This document shows positions 8,926 to 17,125 of a DNA stretch of 64,000 nt, piece by piece. A program made the translations under genes and the position numbers. The stretch comes from Streptomyces sp. NBC_00247. Lineage in GTDB: Bacteria > Actinomycetota > Actinomycetes > Streptomycetales > Streptomycetaceae. Numbering within the stretch: position 1 is the stretch's first letter; the number at the start of each line of letters is the position of its first letter. A model generated the notes under the pieces. The model ran no database searches. It was not told where the DNA came from and saw only the letters and a program-made list of their open reading frames with translations. The stretch spans positions 2,790,001-2,854,000 of the forward strand of contig NZ_CP108093.1 of NCBI RefSeq assembly GCF_036188265.1. Direction: 5' to 3'.

Positions 8926-9064
8926 GACCGCCGGGACCGCCCGCCCCGGCCCGGCACACCCTCCCCGCCCGTCGCGAGAGCGCAGCGAACCCGCGACGAA
9001 CCCGCAGACAATGCACCGATTCACCCCACACCGCCCCGACCAGGGATGTTTCCTTCCTGCAATT

Positions 9065-9080
9065 GTTGTCAGTGAACAAC
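9065..9080. promoter_or_regulatory. Dyad GTTGT-N6-ACAAC upstream of the receiver-PP2C gene
   Basis: A 16-bp perfect-arm dyad stands in a locally AT-rich patch, about 80 bp before the TTG start at 9159. The size suits a MarR or other winged-helix dimer, and a MarR gene ends 140 bp upstream. The assignment is inferred. Confidence 0.4.
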
Positions 9081-9158
9081 TATTACCTCTAGTCTCGTCG
9101 CGGTCGCATCGTGCGGCCCCATGGCCGGCCGGTCCATGGTGAGAGGAGGCACAGCGCC

Positions 9159-10466
9159 TTGGGCACCCCGCCCCCCACCGTCCTCGCACCCCGTGACGGC
9201 AGTTCCTCCGAGCCGTCGCGCACCGGCACCGCCTCGCCCCGTGCCGCAGCCCTCCCCGCCGGCCGCACCGGCGAGGCCCCGGGCTTCGACCTGTGGAGCG
9301 GCGACGGGCCCAGCGTCCTGCTGATCGAGGACGACGCCGGGGACGCCTTGCTGGTCGAGGAGATGGTCGCCGACAGCGGCGTCGCCATCGACCTGTCCTG
9401 GGCGCGGACCCTCGCGGAGGCGCTCGACGCCCTCGACCGGGACACCCCCCAGTGCGTCCTGCTCGACCTGCACCTGCCCGACTCCCAGGGACTCGGCGCA
9501 CTGGAGACGATCCTCTCCCGCTCGCCGGACACGGCCGTCGTCGTCCTGACCGGGCTCGCCCAGGAGGACTCGGGGCTCGCCGCGGTCTCCGGCGGCGCCC
9601 AGGACTACCTGATCAAGGGCCGCCTCGACGCCGAGCTCTTCGTACGGGCCATCCGCTACGCGATACAGCGCAAGCGCGCCGAGCGTGCCGCCGCCGACCT
9701 CCGGGAGAGCCGGATGCTGGCCGCGGAGAACAGCCGGGTCGAACGCGGCCTGCTGCCCACCCCGCTGCTCCTCGACGACACCCCCCAGGTCTGCTCCCGC
9801 TACCGCCCCGGCCGCGCGCAGACCCTGCTCGGCGGAGACTTCTACGACGTCGTCCAGACACCCGACGGCACCACGCACGCGGTCGTCGGCGACGTCTCCG
9901 GCCACGGGCCCGACGAGGCCGCCCTCGGGGTGTGCCTGCGGGTCGCGTGGCGCTCCTTCATCCTCTCCGGAGCGCGCGGCCAACGGCTGCTGGACCTGCT
10001 CGAACAGATGCTGGTCGCCGAGCGGTCCGGTCCCGAGATCTTCGCCACCCTCACCACGCTCAGCCGGGCGGTCGGCACTCCGCACGTGGAGGTCATGCGC
10101 GCCGGGCACCCGGGGCTGCTGGTGCGTCCGCCGGACGGCCCGGTCCGCCTGGAGGAGGTGCCGGGCGGCCCCGTGCTGGGCCTGCTGCCCGGCCGCGCGC
10201 ACTGGCCGGTGACCGTACTGGAGGCGCCCCGGGGGACGCGGCTCGCGCTCTTCACCGACGGGCTCATCGAGGGCCGCGTCGGCATGGGGCACGAACGCCT
10301 CGGCGAGGAGGGCCTCGTGAAGATCGCGCGGGAGTACGCCCACCACCTCCCGGCCGACGACTTCGTGGACGCGGTCGTCCAGCGGTGCGAGGACCTCGCC
10401 GCCGACAGCGGCGGACTCGCCGACGACGTGGCCGTACTCCACCTCGGCTGGACGGACACCGTGTGA
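9159..10466 (+). CDS. Response-regulator receiver fused to PP2C (SpoIIE/RsbU-type) phosphatase
   Basis: A 435-residue signalling protein. Residues about 50-175 are a CheY-like receiver: VLLIEDDAGDALLVEE carries the acidic pocket, CVLLDLHLPDS the phospho-accepting Asp, and DYLIKGR the conserved Lys. A coiled linker follows. The C-terminal PP2C domain has intact metal-binding motifs GGDFYDVV, GDVSGHGPDEAALG, FTDGLIEGR and DDVAVL. It should dephosphorylate an anti-sigma antagonist or similar partner in response to an upstream histidine kinase. I choose the TTG at 9159 because it sits 9 nt after a perfect AGGAGG; earlier in-frame starts lack a site. The regulated partner is not in this window. 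Confidence 0.85.
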   Translation: MGTPPPTVLAPRDGSSSEPSRTGTASPRAAALPAGRTGEAPGFDLWSGDGPSVLLIEDDAGDALLVEEMVADSGVAIDLSWARTLAEALDALDRDTPQCVLLDLHLPDSQGLGALETILSRSPDTAVVVLTGLAQEDSGLAAVSGGAQDYLIKGRLDAELFVRAIRYAIQRKRAERAAADLRESRMLAAENSRVERGLLPTPLLLDDTPQVCSRYRPGRAQTLLGGDFYDVVQTPDGTTHAVVGDVSGHGPDEAALGVCLRVAWRSFILSGARGQRLLDLLEQMLVAERSGPEIFATLTTLSRAVGTPHVEVMRAGHPGLLVRPPDGPVRLEEVPGGPVLGLLPGRAHWPVTVLEAPRGTRLALFTDGLIEGRVGMGHERLGEEGLVKIAREYAHHLPADDFVDAVVQRCEDLAADSGGLADDVAVLHLGWTDTV

Positions 10467-10654
10467 GGGCGACGCCCGTGCCGACGCCGCTCCGCCCCGC
10501 CCGCACCCGCTGACGCCGACTCCGGCCGCCGCTTCCCGCTCCGCCGTCGGAGGGGCGCGGCGCGAAGGGCCCGGCACCGGCCCGTCGGGCACCCCCTGGT
10601 CCCGTTACCCTGCTCGCCCCCGAGCAGCATTCTGGTGAAGAAAGCCGACCAACT

Positions 10655-11836
10655 GTGAAGAACTACCTGGCCGTGGAACGCGCCCTGCGTACCGCCGCGC
10701 CGCACGCCCTGGTGGAGGCCGCGCGCGCCGCCCTGGCCGAGCACTACGGTGCCACGGGCGTCGAGCTGCTGATGGCCGACTACAGCCTGACGGTGCTCCA
10801 GCCGGTCGGCGCACCGGCACGCACGGAGGGCCCGGTGCCGGTGAACGGCAGCCCCGAGGGCCGCACCTTCGGCAGCCAGACGCCGTACGAGCGCTCCGCT
10901 CCGGGGCGGGACGACTCGGTCCTGCTGCACCTCCCGGTGACGGTCCGGGGCGACCGGCTCGGCGTCCTCGACGTGACGCTCCCCCGGGACCGGCGCACCA
11001 GCGAGACCGTCCAGGACCTCACCGAGATCGCCCGGCTCCTCGGCCACGAGATCATCGTCGCCGAACGCGACACCGACCTCTATCTGCGGGCCCGCCGGGT
11101 CAGCCGGCTGACCCTCGCCGCGGAGATGCAGTGGCAGCTGCTGCCCGCCCGGGCGTGTTCACGGCCCGAATACGCCATAGGCGCCCAGCTGGAGCCGGCG
11201 TACGCCATCCACGGCGACAACTTCGACTGGTCCACCACCGCCGACACGCTCACCCTCACCGTCACCAACGGCATGGGCGAGGGCATCGAGGCGTCGCTCC
11301 TCACCAACCTGGCCGTCAACGCCCTGCGCAACGCCCGCCGGGCCGGCATCGGCATAGCGGACCAGGCGGCCCTCGCGGACCAGGCGCTGTACGCCGAGTA
11401 CCGGGGCGCGTCGTACGTCTCGACGCTGCTGCTCACCTTCGAACTGGCCACCGGCAACGTCCAGGTGGTGGACGCCGGTTCGCCGCGTCTGTGGCGCAGG
11501 CGCGGCAAGACCGTGGAGCGCGTCGAGCTGGAGGCGCAGCTCCCGCTCGGCATGTTCGACGAAACCGCCTACGCGGTCCAGGAGTTCCAGGTGCTCCCCG
11601 GGGACCGGCTGGTCTTCGTCAGCGACGGTGTCTACGCGACGGCGAACTCCTCCGGGGAGCCGTACGGCGAACGGGTGCTGGCCCGGGCCATCCAGGCGGC
11701 GAGCCTGCTGCACGCCCCGTCCGTGCCGACGGCGATCCTGCAGGCGCTGGCCGAGCACCGCGACGCGGAGCCGGAGGACGACGCGCTGGTCGTCTGCCTC
11801 GACTGGTTCGGCGCGAAGGGCGGCCCCGAGGGCTGA
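10655..11836 (+). CDS. PP2C (SpoIIE)-like protein with GAF-like N-terminus and degenerate active site
   Basis: A 393-residue protein. The first 150 residues look like a GAF-type sensor fold and the rest like a SpoIIE/RsbU PP2C domain. The PP2C motifs are altered compared with the upstream gene: GDNFDW stands where GGDFYD is expected, and VTNGMGEGIEASLL replaces GDVSGHGxxAA, so a metal-binding Asp is Asn. VFVSDGVYATAN and EDDALVVCL keep the later motif positions. It may be a weak or pseudo-phosphatase acting as a binding partner. The start is GTG at 10655. It is 188 bp downstream of the receiver-PP2C gene on the same strand and ends at a strong terminator. Confidence 0.75.
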   Translation: MKNYLAVERALRTAAPHALVEAARAALAEHYGATGVELLMADYSLTVLQPVGAPARTEGPVPVNGSPEGRTFGSQTPYERSAPGRDDSVLLHLPVTVRGDRLGVLDVTLPRDRRTSETVQDLTEIARLLGHEIIVAERDTDLYLRARRVSRLTLAAEMQWQLLPARACSRPEYAIGAQLEPAYAIHGDNFDWSTTADTLTLTVTNGMGEGIEASLLTNLAVNALRNARRAGIGIADQAALADQALYAEYRGASYVSTLLLTFELATGNVQVVDAGSPRLWRRRGKTVERVELEAQLPLGMFDETAYAVQEFQVLPGDRLVFVSDGVYATANSSGEPYGERVLARAIQAASLLHAPSVPTAILQALAEHRDAEPEDDALVVCLDWFGAKGGPEG

Positions 11837-11853
11837 GCGGCCCCGCGCAGAAC

Positions 11854-11900
11854 GGACGATCCCGGGGGCGGGCCGCTCCGGCCAGCCCCCGGGATCGTCC
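11854..11900. terminator. Bidirectional terminator between convergent genes
   Basis: A perfect 16-bp inverted repeat (11854-11869 with 11885-11900, 15-nt loop) sits between the convergent PP2C-like and histidine-phosphatase genes, within 25 bp of each stop. Confidence 0.8.
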
Positions 11901-11921
11901 ACGCCCTGCCGGGGCGCGTCC

Positions 11922-12614
11922 TCAGGCGCCGAACGCCTTCGACTTGCCCTTCACCGGCTTCGCCCCGGCGAGCAGGTGCGCGGGCACCAGGTCGCGGGCG
12001 GGCTCGGAGTAGCCCACCGAGACGATCTTGTCGCCCTGGTAGGTGAAGCTGGTCAGCGAGGCGAGGGTGCACTGCCGCTTGCGCGGGTCGTGCCAGAGCC
12101 GGCGGCGCTCTACGAAGCTGCGCACGATCCAGATCGGCAGCTGGTGGCTGACGCAGACCGCCTCGTGACCCCGGGCCGCGTCGCGCGCGGCGTCCAGCGC
12201 GCCCATCATCCGTACGACCTGCTCGACGTACGGCTCGCCCCAGGAGGGCTTGAACGGGTTGGTGAGGTGCTTCCAGTTGTCCGGCTTGCGCAGCGCGCCG
12301 TCGCCGACGCCGAAGGTCTTGCCCTCGAAGACGTTGGCGGCCTCGATCAGCCGCTCGTCCGTGGCGAGGTCCAGTCCGTGCGCCTTGGCGATCGGCGTGG
12401 CGGTCTCCTGGGCGCGCTCCAGCGGGGAGGCGACGACGTGCCGGACGTCGCGCTGCGCCAGGTGCTCGGCGACCCGGTCGGCCATCTTCCGGCCCAGCTC
12501 GGAGAGGTGGTACCCGGCCTTGCGGCCGTAGAGCACGCCCTCCGGGTTGTGCACCTCGCCGTGGCGCATCAGATGGACGACGGTGATGTCCTGGGCGGAA
12601 CCGTTCTCGCTCAT
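11922..12614 (-). CDS. Histidine phosphatase (phosphoglycerate mutase-like) family protein
   Basis: A 230-residue cytosolic enzyme of the histidine phosphatase superfamily. The catalytic motif is [15 protein letters not shown], with the phospho-accepting His; the supporting motifs are [12 protein letters not shown] and a late CVSHQLPIW with the second His. The substrate is not apparent. The ATG at 12614 overlaps the hemL stop by 4 bp (12611-12614), so it is translationally coupled to hemL, a pairing I recall as conserved in Streptomyces. This suggests, without proof, a role in haem or tetrapyrrole metabolism. Confidence 0.9.
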   Translation of the reverse strand: MSENGSAQDITVVHLMRHGEVHNPEGVLYGRKAGYHLSELGRKMADRVAEHLAQRDVRHVVASPLERAQETATPIAKAHGLDLATDERLIEAANVFEGKTFGVGDGALRKPDNWKHLTNPFKPSWGEPYVEQVVRMMGALDAARDAARGHEAVCVSHQLPIWIVRSFVERRRLWHDPRKRQCTLASLTSFTYQGDKIVSVGYSEPARDLVPAHLLAGAKPVKGKSKAFGA

Positions 12615-13918
12615 GCGGTGGCCTCCGAGGCGGCGCGGGCGGCGGCGGGCAGGGCGTCGGCGATGCGCTCGACGGCCCGCGAGTCGTGGGCGGTGGAGAC
12701 GAACCAGGACTCGAACGCCGAGGGCGGCAGGTAGACGCCCTGGGAGAGCATCGAGTGGAAGAAGGCGGTGTAGCGGAACGCCTCCTGCTTCTTCGCGTCG
12801 GCGTAGTTCCGGACCGGCTCGTCGGTGAAGAACACGGAGAACATGTTGCTCGCCGTGGACACGTGGTGCGCGACGCCCTCCTTGCTGAGCGCGCCGCTGA
12901 CCAGGCCCTGGAGCTCGGCGGAGACCGCGTCGACCTTCGCGTACGCGGCGTCGTCGAGCAGCCGCAGCTGCGCGAGGCCCGCGGCGGTGGCGATCGGGTT
13001 CCCGGAGAGGGTGCCCGCCTGGTAGACCGGACCCGCCGGGGCGAGGTACGCCATGACGTCGGCCCGGCCCCCGAAGGCCGCGGCCGGGAAGCCGCCGCCC
13101 ATGACCTTGCCGAAGGTCATCAGGTCGGGGCGGACTCCGTCGACGCCGTACCAGCCGGCCTTCGAGGTGCGGAACCCGGTCATGACCTCGTCGGAGATGT
13201 ACAGCGCGCCCTCGGCGGCGCACAGCTCCTTCAGCCCGGCGTTGAAGCCGTCCACCGGCCGGACGACGCCCATGTTGCCCGCGGCGGCCTCGGTGATCAC
13301 ACAGGCGATCTCGCCGGGGTGCGCGGCGAAGGCGGCGCGGACGGCCTCCAGGTCGTTGTAGGGCAGCACCAGGGTGTCCCCGGCCTGCGCGCCGGTGACC
13401 CCGGGAGTGTCGGGCAGCGCGAAGGTGGCGACGCCGGAGCCGGCGGCGGCCAGCAGCGCGTCGACGTGTCCGTGGTAGCAGCCGGCGAACTTCACGACCT
13501 TGGCGCGGCCGGTGAAACCGCGCGCCAGCCGGATCGCGGACATGGTCGCCTCGGTGCCGGACGAGACCAGGCGCACCTGCTCGACGGGCTCGACGCGGGC
13601 CACCATCTCCTCGGCCAGCGCGACCTCGCCCTCACCCGGCGTGCCGAAGGAGGTGCCCCGGCCGACCGCCGCCTGGACGGCACCGATGACCTCGGGGTGG
13701 GCGTGGCCGAGGATCATCGGCCCCCACGAGCAGACGAGGTCGACGTACTCGCGGCCGTCCGCGTCGGTGAGGTACGGACCGGTTCCGGACACCATGAACC
13801 GGGGCGTACCGCCTACGGCGTTGAAGGCGCGCACCGGCGAGTTCACGCCACCGGGCGTCACGACGGACGCGCGGTCGAAGAGCGACTGTGAAACTGGGGC
13901 TTCGTATGAATACGCCAC
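12611..13918 (-). CDS. hemL: Glutamate-1-semialdehyde 2,1-aminomutase
   Basis: A PLP enzyme of 435 residues that converts glutamate-1-semialdehyde to 5-aminolevulinate, the second committed step of the C5 haem pathway; HemA, at 54-56 kb, makes its substrate. Motifs: [13 protein letters not shown] at the N-terminus, [28 protein letters not shown], and [18 protein letters not shown] with the PLP-binding Lys. I place the start at GTG 13918 ([17 protein letters not shown]), matching other Streptomyces HemL and preceded by AGGACC. The open frame to 13975 is probably leader. It is followed by the overlapping histidine phosphatase gene. Confidence 0.96.
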   Translation of the reverse strand: MAYSYEAPVSQSLFDRASVVTPGGVNSPVRAFNAVGGTPRFMVSGTGPYLTDADGREYVDLVCSWGPMILGHAHPEVIGAVQAAVGRGTSFGTPGEGEVALAEEMVARVEPVEQVRLVSSGTEATMSAIRLARGFTGRAKVVKFAGCYHGHVDALLAAAGSGVATFALPDTPGVTGAQAGDTLVLPYNDLEAVRAAFAAHPGEIACVITEAAAGNMGVVRPVDGFNAGLKELCAAEGALYISDEVMTGFRTSKAGWYGVDGVRPDLMTFGKVMGGGFPAAAFGGRADVMAYLAPAGPVYQAGTLSGNPIATAAGLAQLRLLDDAAYAKVDAVSAELQGLVSGALSKEGVAHHVSTASNMFSVFFTDEPVRNYADAKKQEAFRYTAFFHSMLSQGVYLPPSAFESWFVSTAHDSRAVERIADALPAAARAASEATA

Positions 13919-14356
13919 TTTGGTCCTGATCTGCGATTCGGGGGGTCGGAGGGCTGGTGGGGACATCGCGGCCACCGGTGAGCCAAGGAGCGCGCACTCC
14001 TCGTATCACGAAAGGGCGTCAGCCCTCTCGCGTCTGCGAAACTGGGGCGTCATGGGGAAAGCTCACACATGCCATGGTGTCAGAGGCGCGCGCGGACTCG
14101 CGGGCAGGTGTTTCGCCGCACGCCTGGTGGGGAGGTCACTGACACGATGATCGGGTTGCGCGGTGGGGCTGTGTCTCCTAAGAAGTAGTCGGGTGGATGA
14201 AATATGCATCGCGGTGGCGGAGTGGGCGAAGGCACCGACGGCCTGGGGCCCGAGCCTGCGCGGCGGGGGCGGCACCGGCGCGATGCTGAACGCGCACAGG
14301 GCGGCAGACCGGTCCCGGAGACCGGCGGGGGTCCCGGGATCAGGAGCGGTGGCGGG
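13919..14356. other. Intergenic region upstream of hemL, no gene seen
   Basis: These 438 bp separate the divergent hemL and a small conserved gene. I see no convincing reading frame, tRNA or strong hairpin. A short near-repeat, GAAACTGGGGC, occurs around 13890 and 14039. Promoters for both flanking genes presumably lie here, but no clear -35/-10 pair stands out. Confidence 0.5.
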
Positions 14357-14794
14357 GTGGGGGTGACCTACAAGTATTTCGGTGCCCCGGACGGGGCGAC
14401 CGCCGCACGCGTACCCATCTCGATGCGCCCGGAGGAGCTCGGCGGCGACGAGCTGGGCATGGGGGGCATGTTCACCAAGATCAAGCCGGAGACGGTGGCC
14501 GCCATGGTCCTCACCGGGATACAGGGAATCCCGCTGCACCAGGTCCCGCCGCTGGAGCTCGTCGTCCTCCACCCCGACTACGCGGTGGTGAAGCTGCCGA
14601 TGACCGTGGTCGACCCCCTGCGTGACGTGGGCGAGGAGACGGTGGGCGCGGCGGCCTTCATATGGTCGACCGTCCCCGACCGCGGCGGCCCGCGCGACGC
14701 CTTCAACGTCTACCGCCTCCTCCACGAGTGGCAGGACTTCTCCGTCCGCCTGCACGACGCGGGCCACCAGGCGTACTGCCTGGTGTGGCCCTGA
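14357..14794 (+). CDS. Conserved hypothetical protein
   Basis: A 145-residue soluble protein with no family I can name. It begins MGVTYKYFGAPDGATAARVPISMRPEELGG and ends with an acidic and aromatic tail, HEWQDFSVRLHDAGHQAYCLVWP. Codon use is strongly Streptomyces-like, and the phrasing resembles proteins conserved across the genus. GTG at 14357 lies 10 nt after an AGGAG; the GTG at 14363 is nearly as good, and an ATG at 14423 would remove a well-composed N-terminus. It stands alone, with more than 300 bp to the next gene. Confidence 0.65.
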   Translation: MGVTYKYFGAPDGATAARVPISMRPEELGGDELGMGGMFTKIKPETVAAMVLTGIQGIPLHQVPPLELVVLHPDYAVVKLPMTVVDPLRDVGEETVGAAAFIWSTVPDRGGPRDAFNVYRLLHEWQDFSVRLHDAGHQAYCLVWP

Positions 14795-15098
14795 CGCTCA
14801 AGACGTAAGAGACATTCGAGACATCCGCGACGCACCGGTCGTACGGAACTCGCCGGACGCGCGGGGCGCGTCGGGCGTAGGACGCGCACGCACGGTGCGG
14901 GACCTGCGGCAACACCCCTGCGGGGCGCTTCCAGGGGCGCCGGCCTTCCGGGGTAAGCGCCCGGGTGCACCGGAGCGCATCCCTGCGGCACGCGCATCGA
15001 TCAGTAGTCATCCGGCCATTCATTGGCCGAAGAACGATCTCCAGTCGGGCCCCGCGACCTGCCGACACAAGAGGACATCCGCTGAAGGAGGTCCCGCC
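14795..15098. other. Intergenic region, no gene seen
   Basis: About 300 bp between two small genes. The first part is rich in short GACAT/GACGT repeats, and the last 100 bp are less GC-rich and end in the strong ribosome-binding site of the next gene. No convincing coding frame or structured RNA is seen. Confidence 0.4.
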
Positions 15099-15377
15099 GT
15101 GGGCGATGTACTGCCGGCCCTGTCCGTCCCCGCCCTGGTCCTCGCCGGTGGCGCGTACGCCGTGGGCGCGAGCTGGTGGCGCCGACGCCACCCCGCCCTG
15201 CCCTCCCCGTACACCCGCCAGGCGCTCCGCCTCGCCGAGGAACACACGCTCGTCACGGCCGAGGAGATCCTCGCCGACGCGTACGCCGCGTTCGGCCCGC
15301 TCTACACGGCCCCCGGCTCCCCGGCCCCGGCGCCCGCCCCGCCCGTAATCGCCTCGCCGCCCGCACCGCCCCGGTGA
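15099..15377 (+). CDS. Small membrane-anchored protein of unknown function
   Basis: A 92-residue protein starting with GTG at 15099, seven bases after a perfect AAGGAGG, which makes the start secure. The N-terminus GDVLPALSVPALVLAGGAYAVGASWW is one membrane helix followed by RRRH, so the rest probably lies in the cytoplasm. A charged segment (YTRQALRLAEEHTLVTAEEILADAYAAFG) could form an amphipathic helix, and the tail is Pro/Ala-rich. It ends 12 bp before the Mut7-C gene, so the two are likely cotranscribed. I do not recognise the family. Confidence 0.7.
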   Translation: MGDVLPALSVPALVLAGGAYAVGASWWRRRHPALPSPYTRQALRLAEEHTLVTAEEILADAYAAFGPLYTAPGSPAPAPAPPVIASPPAPPR

Positions 15378-15389
15378 CATCCTGGGCGC

Positions 15390-16172
15390 GTGACCGAACA
15401 TCCCGCGCCCGAGCCCGCCGCGACCGAGCCCCCCGCGTCCAAGCAGCGGATCACCGTCGAAGTGACCTCCGAACTGCGGCTGTTCGTCGCGCACGAACGG
15501 CGTCAGGGGGTGACCGCGCTGGCGACGGACGGGGTGTCGACCCTCGGGCACGTCGTGGAGTCGCTCGGCGTGCCGCTCACCGAAGTGGGGGCGCTGGTGG
15601 TGGACGGAGCGGTGGTGCCGGTGTCACACGTCCCGCGTACCGGGGAGCACGTGGCCGTACGCGCGGTGGAGCGTCCGCAGCGGGTGACGGGGGCGCCGTT
15701 GCGGTTCCTGCTGGACGTGCATCTGGGCACGCTGGCCCGCCGGTTGCGGCTGCTCGGGGTCGACGCGGCGTACGAGAGCGAGGACATCGGGGACCCCGCG
15801 CTGGCGGCTCTCTCCGCGCGCGAGCGGCGGGTGATGCTCTCGCGGGACCGCGGGCTGCTGCGGAGGCGGGAGCTCTGGGCGGGGGCGTACGTCTACAGCG
15901 ACCGGCCCGAGGAGCAGCTCCGGGACGTGCTGGGGCGCTTCGCGCCGGTGCTGGCGCCGTGGTCGCGGTGCACCGCGTGCAACGGGCCGCTGCGGGAGGC
16001 GGACAAGGAGGCGGTGGCCGACCGGCTGGAGCACGGTACGCAGGCGGCGTACGACGTGTTCGCGCAGTGCACGGTGTGCGAGCGGGTCTACTGGCGGGGC
16101 GCGCACCACGGCCGTCTGGAGACGGTGGTCGCGGACGCGATGCGCGAGTTCGGCCCGCCGGGCACCGCCTGA
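15390..16172 (+). CDS. Mut7-C RNase-domain protein with N-terminal ubiquitin-like fold
   Basis: A 260-residue protein with two parts. Residues about 20-95 look like the Mut7-C-associated ubiquitin-like/MoaD-like domain (ITVEVTSELRLFVAHERR to HVPRTGEHVAVRAVE). Residues 100-250 match the Mut7-C PIN-like RNase domain: RFLLDVHLGTLARRLRLLGVDAAYE, then VMLSRDRGLLRR, then a zinc ribbon CTACNGPL ... CTVCERVYW. The acidic residues DVH, SRD and CER-adjacent sites fit a nuclease. GTG at 15390 is the start. The biological substrate of this family is not established. Confidence 0.85.
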   Translation: MTEHPAPEPAATEPPASKQRITVEVTSELRLFVAHERRQGVTALATDGVSTLGHVVESLGVPLTEVGALVVDGAVVPVSHVPRTGEHVAVRAVERPQRVTGAPLRFLLDVHLGTLARRLRLLGVDAAYESEDIGDPALAALSARERRVMLSRDRGLLRRRELWAGAYVYSDRPEEQLRDVLGRFAPVLAPWSRCTACNGPLREADKEAVADRLEHGTQAAYDVFAQCTVCERVYWRGAHHGRLETVVADAMREFGPPGTA

Positions 16173-16298
16173 GGGGCCCGAGCGGCAGGCGTCCGAGGCC
16201 CCGCGGCGGCGGCCCAGGCCGGGCGCACCGCCGGAGGGGGCGGGTGCGCGTCTGCCTATCCTGGCCCCGTACCGGTCACCTGTCCGAGGGAGTTCGTC

Positions 16299-17057
16299 AT
16301 GGCCGCCACCCCCATCGCCGTCATCACCGGCGCGAGCAGCGGCATCGGTGCCGCGACCGCCCGCCGGCTCGCCTCCGAGGGTTACCGCGTGGTGCTCACC
16401 GCCCGGCGCAAGGACCGCGTCGAGGCGCTGGCCGAGGAGATCACCGCGGCCGGCCACCAGGCCACCGCGTACGCCCTGGACGTGACGGACCGCGCGGCGG
16501 TGGACGAGTTCTCCACCGCCTTCAAGGCGCTCGCCGTGCTGGTGAACAACGCGGGCGGCGCGCTCGGCGCGGACCCGGTCGCCACCGGGGACCCGGCGGA
16601 CTGGCGCCAGATGTTCGAGACGAACGTCCTGGGCACCCTGAACATCACCCAGGCTCTGCTCCCCGCCCTCACGGCGAGCGGCGACGGCACGATCGTGGTG
16701 CTGACCTCGACGGCGGGCCACGGGACGTACGAGGGCGGTGCGGGCTACGTCGCGGCCAAGCACGGCGAGCACGTGCTCGCCGAGACGCTGCGGCTGGAGA
16801 TCGTGGGGACGCCGGTGCGGGTGATCGAGATCGCGCCCGGCATGGTGAAGACCGACGAGTTCGCCACCAACCGCTTCCGGGGCGACACGGAGAAGGCCGC
16901 CAAGGTGTACGCGGGCGTCGACGCGCCGCTCACCGCCGAGGACGTGGCCGACACCGTCGGCTGGGCCGTGACGCGCCCCAGCCACGTCAACATCGACCTG
17001 CTCGTCGTGCGCCCGCGCGCCCAGGCGTCCAACACCAAGGTGCACCGCACGCTCTGA
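16299..17057 (+). CDS. Short-chain dehydrogenase/reductase, YdfG-like
   Basis: A 252-residue classical SDR. The Rossmann motif is VITGASSGIGAATARRL, the structural motif is VLVNNAGGALG, and the catalytic set is Ser in VLTSTAGHGTYEGG with Tyr and Lys in GYVAAKHGEHV. EIAPGMVKTDEF resembles YdfG-type NADP+-dependent 3-hydroxy acid dehydrogenases, so serine or 3-hydroxypropionate-type substrates are plausible. The ATG at 16299 follows GAGGGAG. It stands alone and ends at an 18-bp terminator shared with the convergent rtcB. Confidence 0.9.
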   Translation: MAATPIAVITGASSGIGAATARRLASEGYRVVLTARRKDRVEALAEEITAAGHQATAYALDVTDRAAVDEFSTAFKALAVLVNNAGGALGADPVATGDPADWRQMFETNVLGTLNITQALLPALTASGDGTIVVLTSTAGHGTYEGGAGYVAAKHGEHVLAETLRLEIVGTPVRVIEIAPGMVKTDEFATNRFRGDTEKAAKVYAGVDAPLTAEDVADTVGWAVTRPSHVNIDLLVVRPRAQASNTKVHRTL

Positions 17058-17065
17058 GCGGGCCC

Positions 17066-17116
17066 ACCCACCCGCGGGCCCGGCCCGTTTGAACCGGACC
17101 GGGCCCGCGGGTGGGT
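17066..17116. terminator. Bidirectional terminator between SDR and rtcB
   Basis: A perfect 18-bp inverted repeat (17066-17083 with 17099-17116, 15-nt loop) lies between the two convergent stop codons. Confidence 0.82.
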
Positions 17117-17125
17117 ACCGCCTTC

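Noticed and set aside
14163..14366. 67-codon frame, and a possible tRNA-like fold, before the small conserved gene
   Set aside because: No ribosome-binding site or motif; no cloverleaf with proper arms could be drawn.
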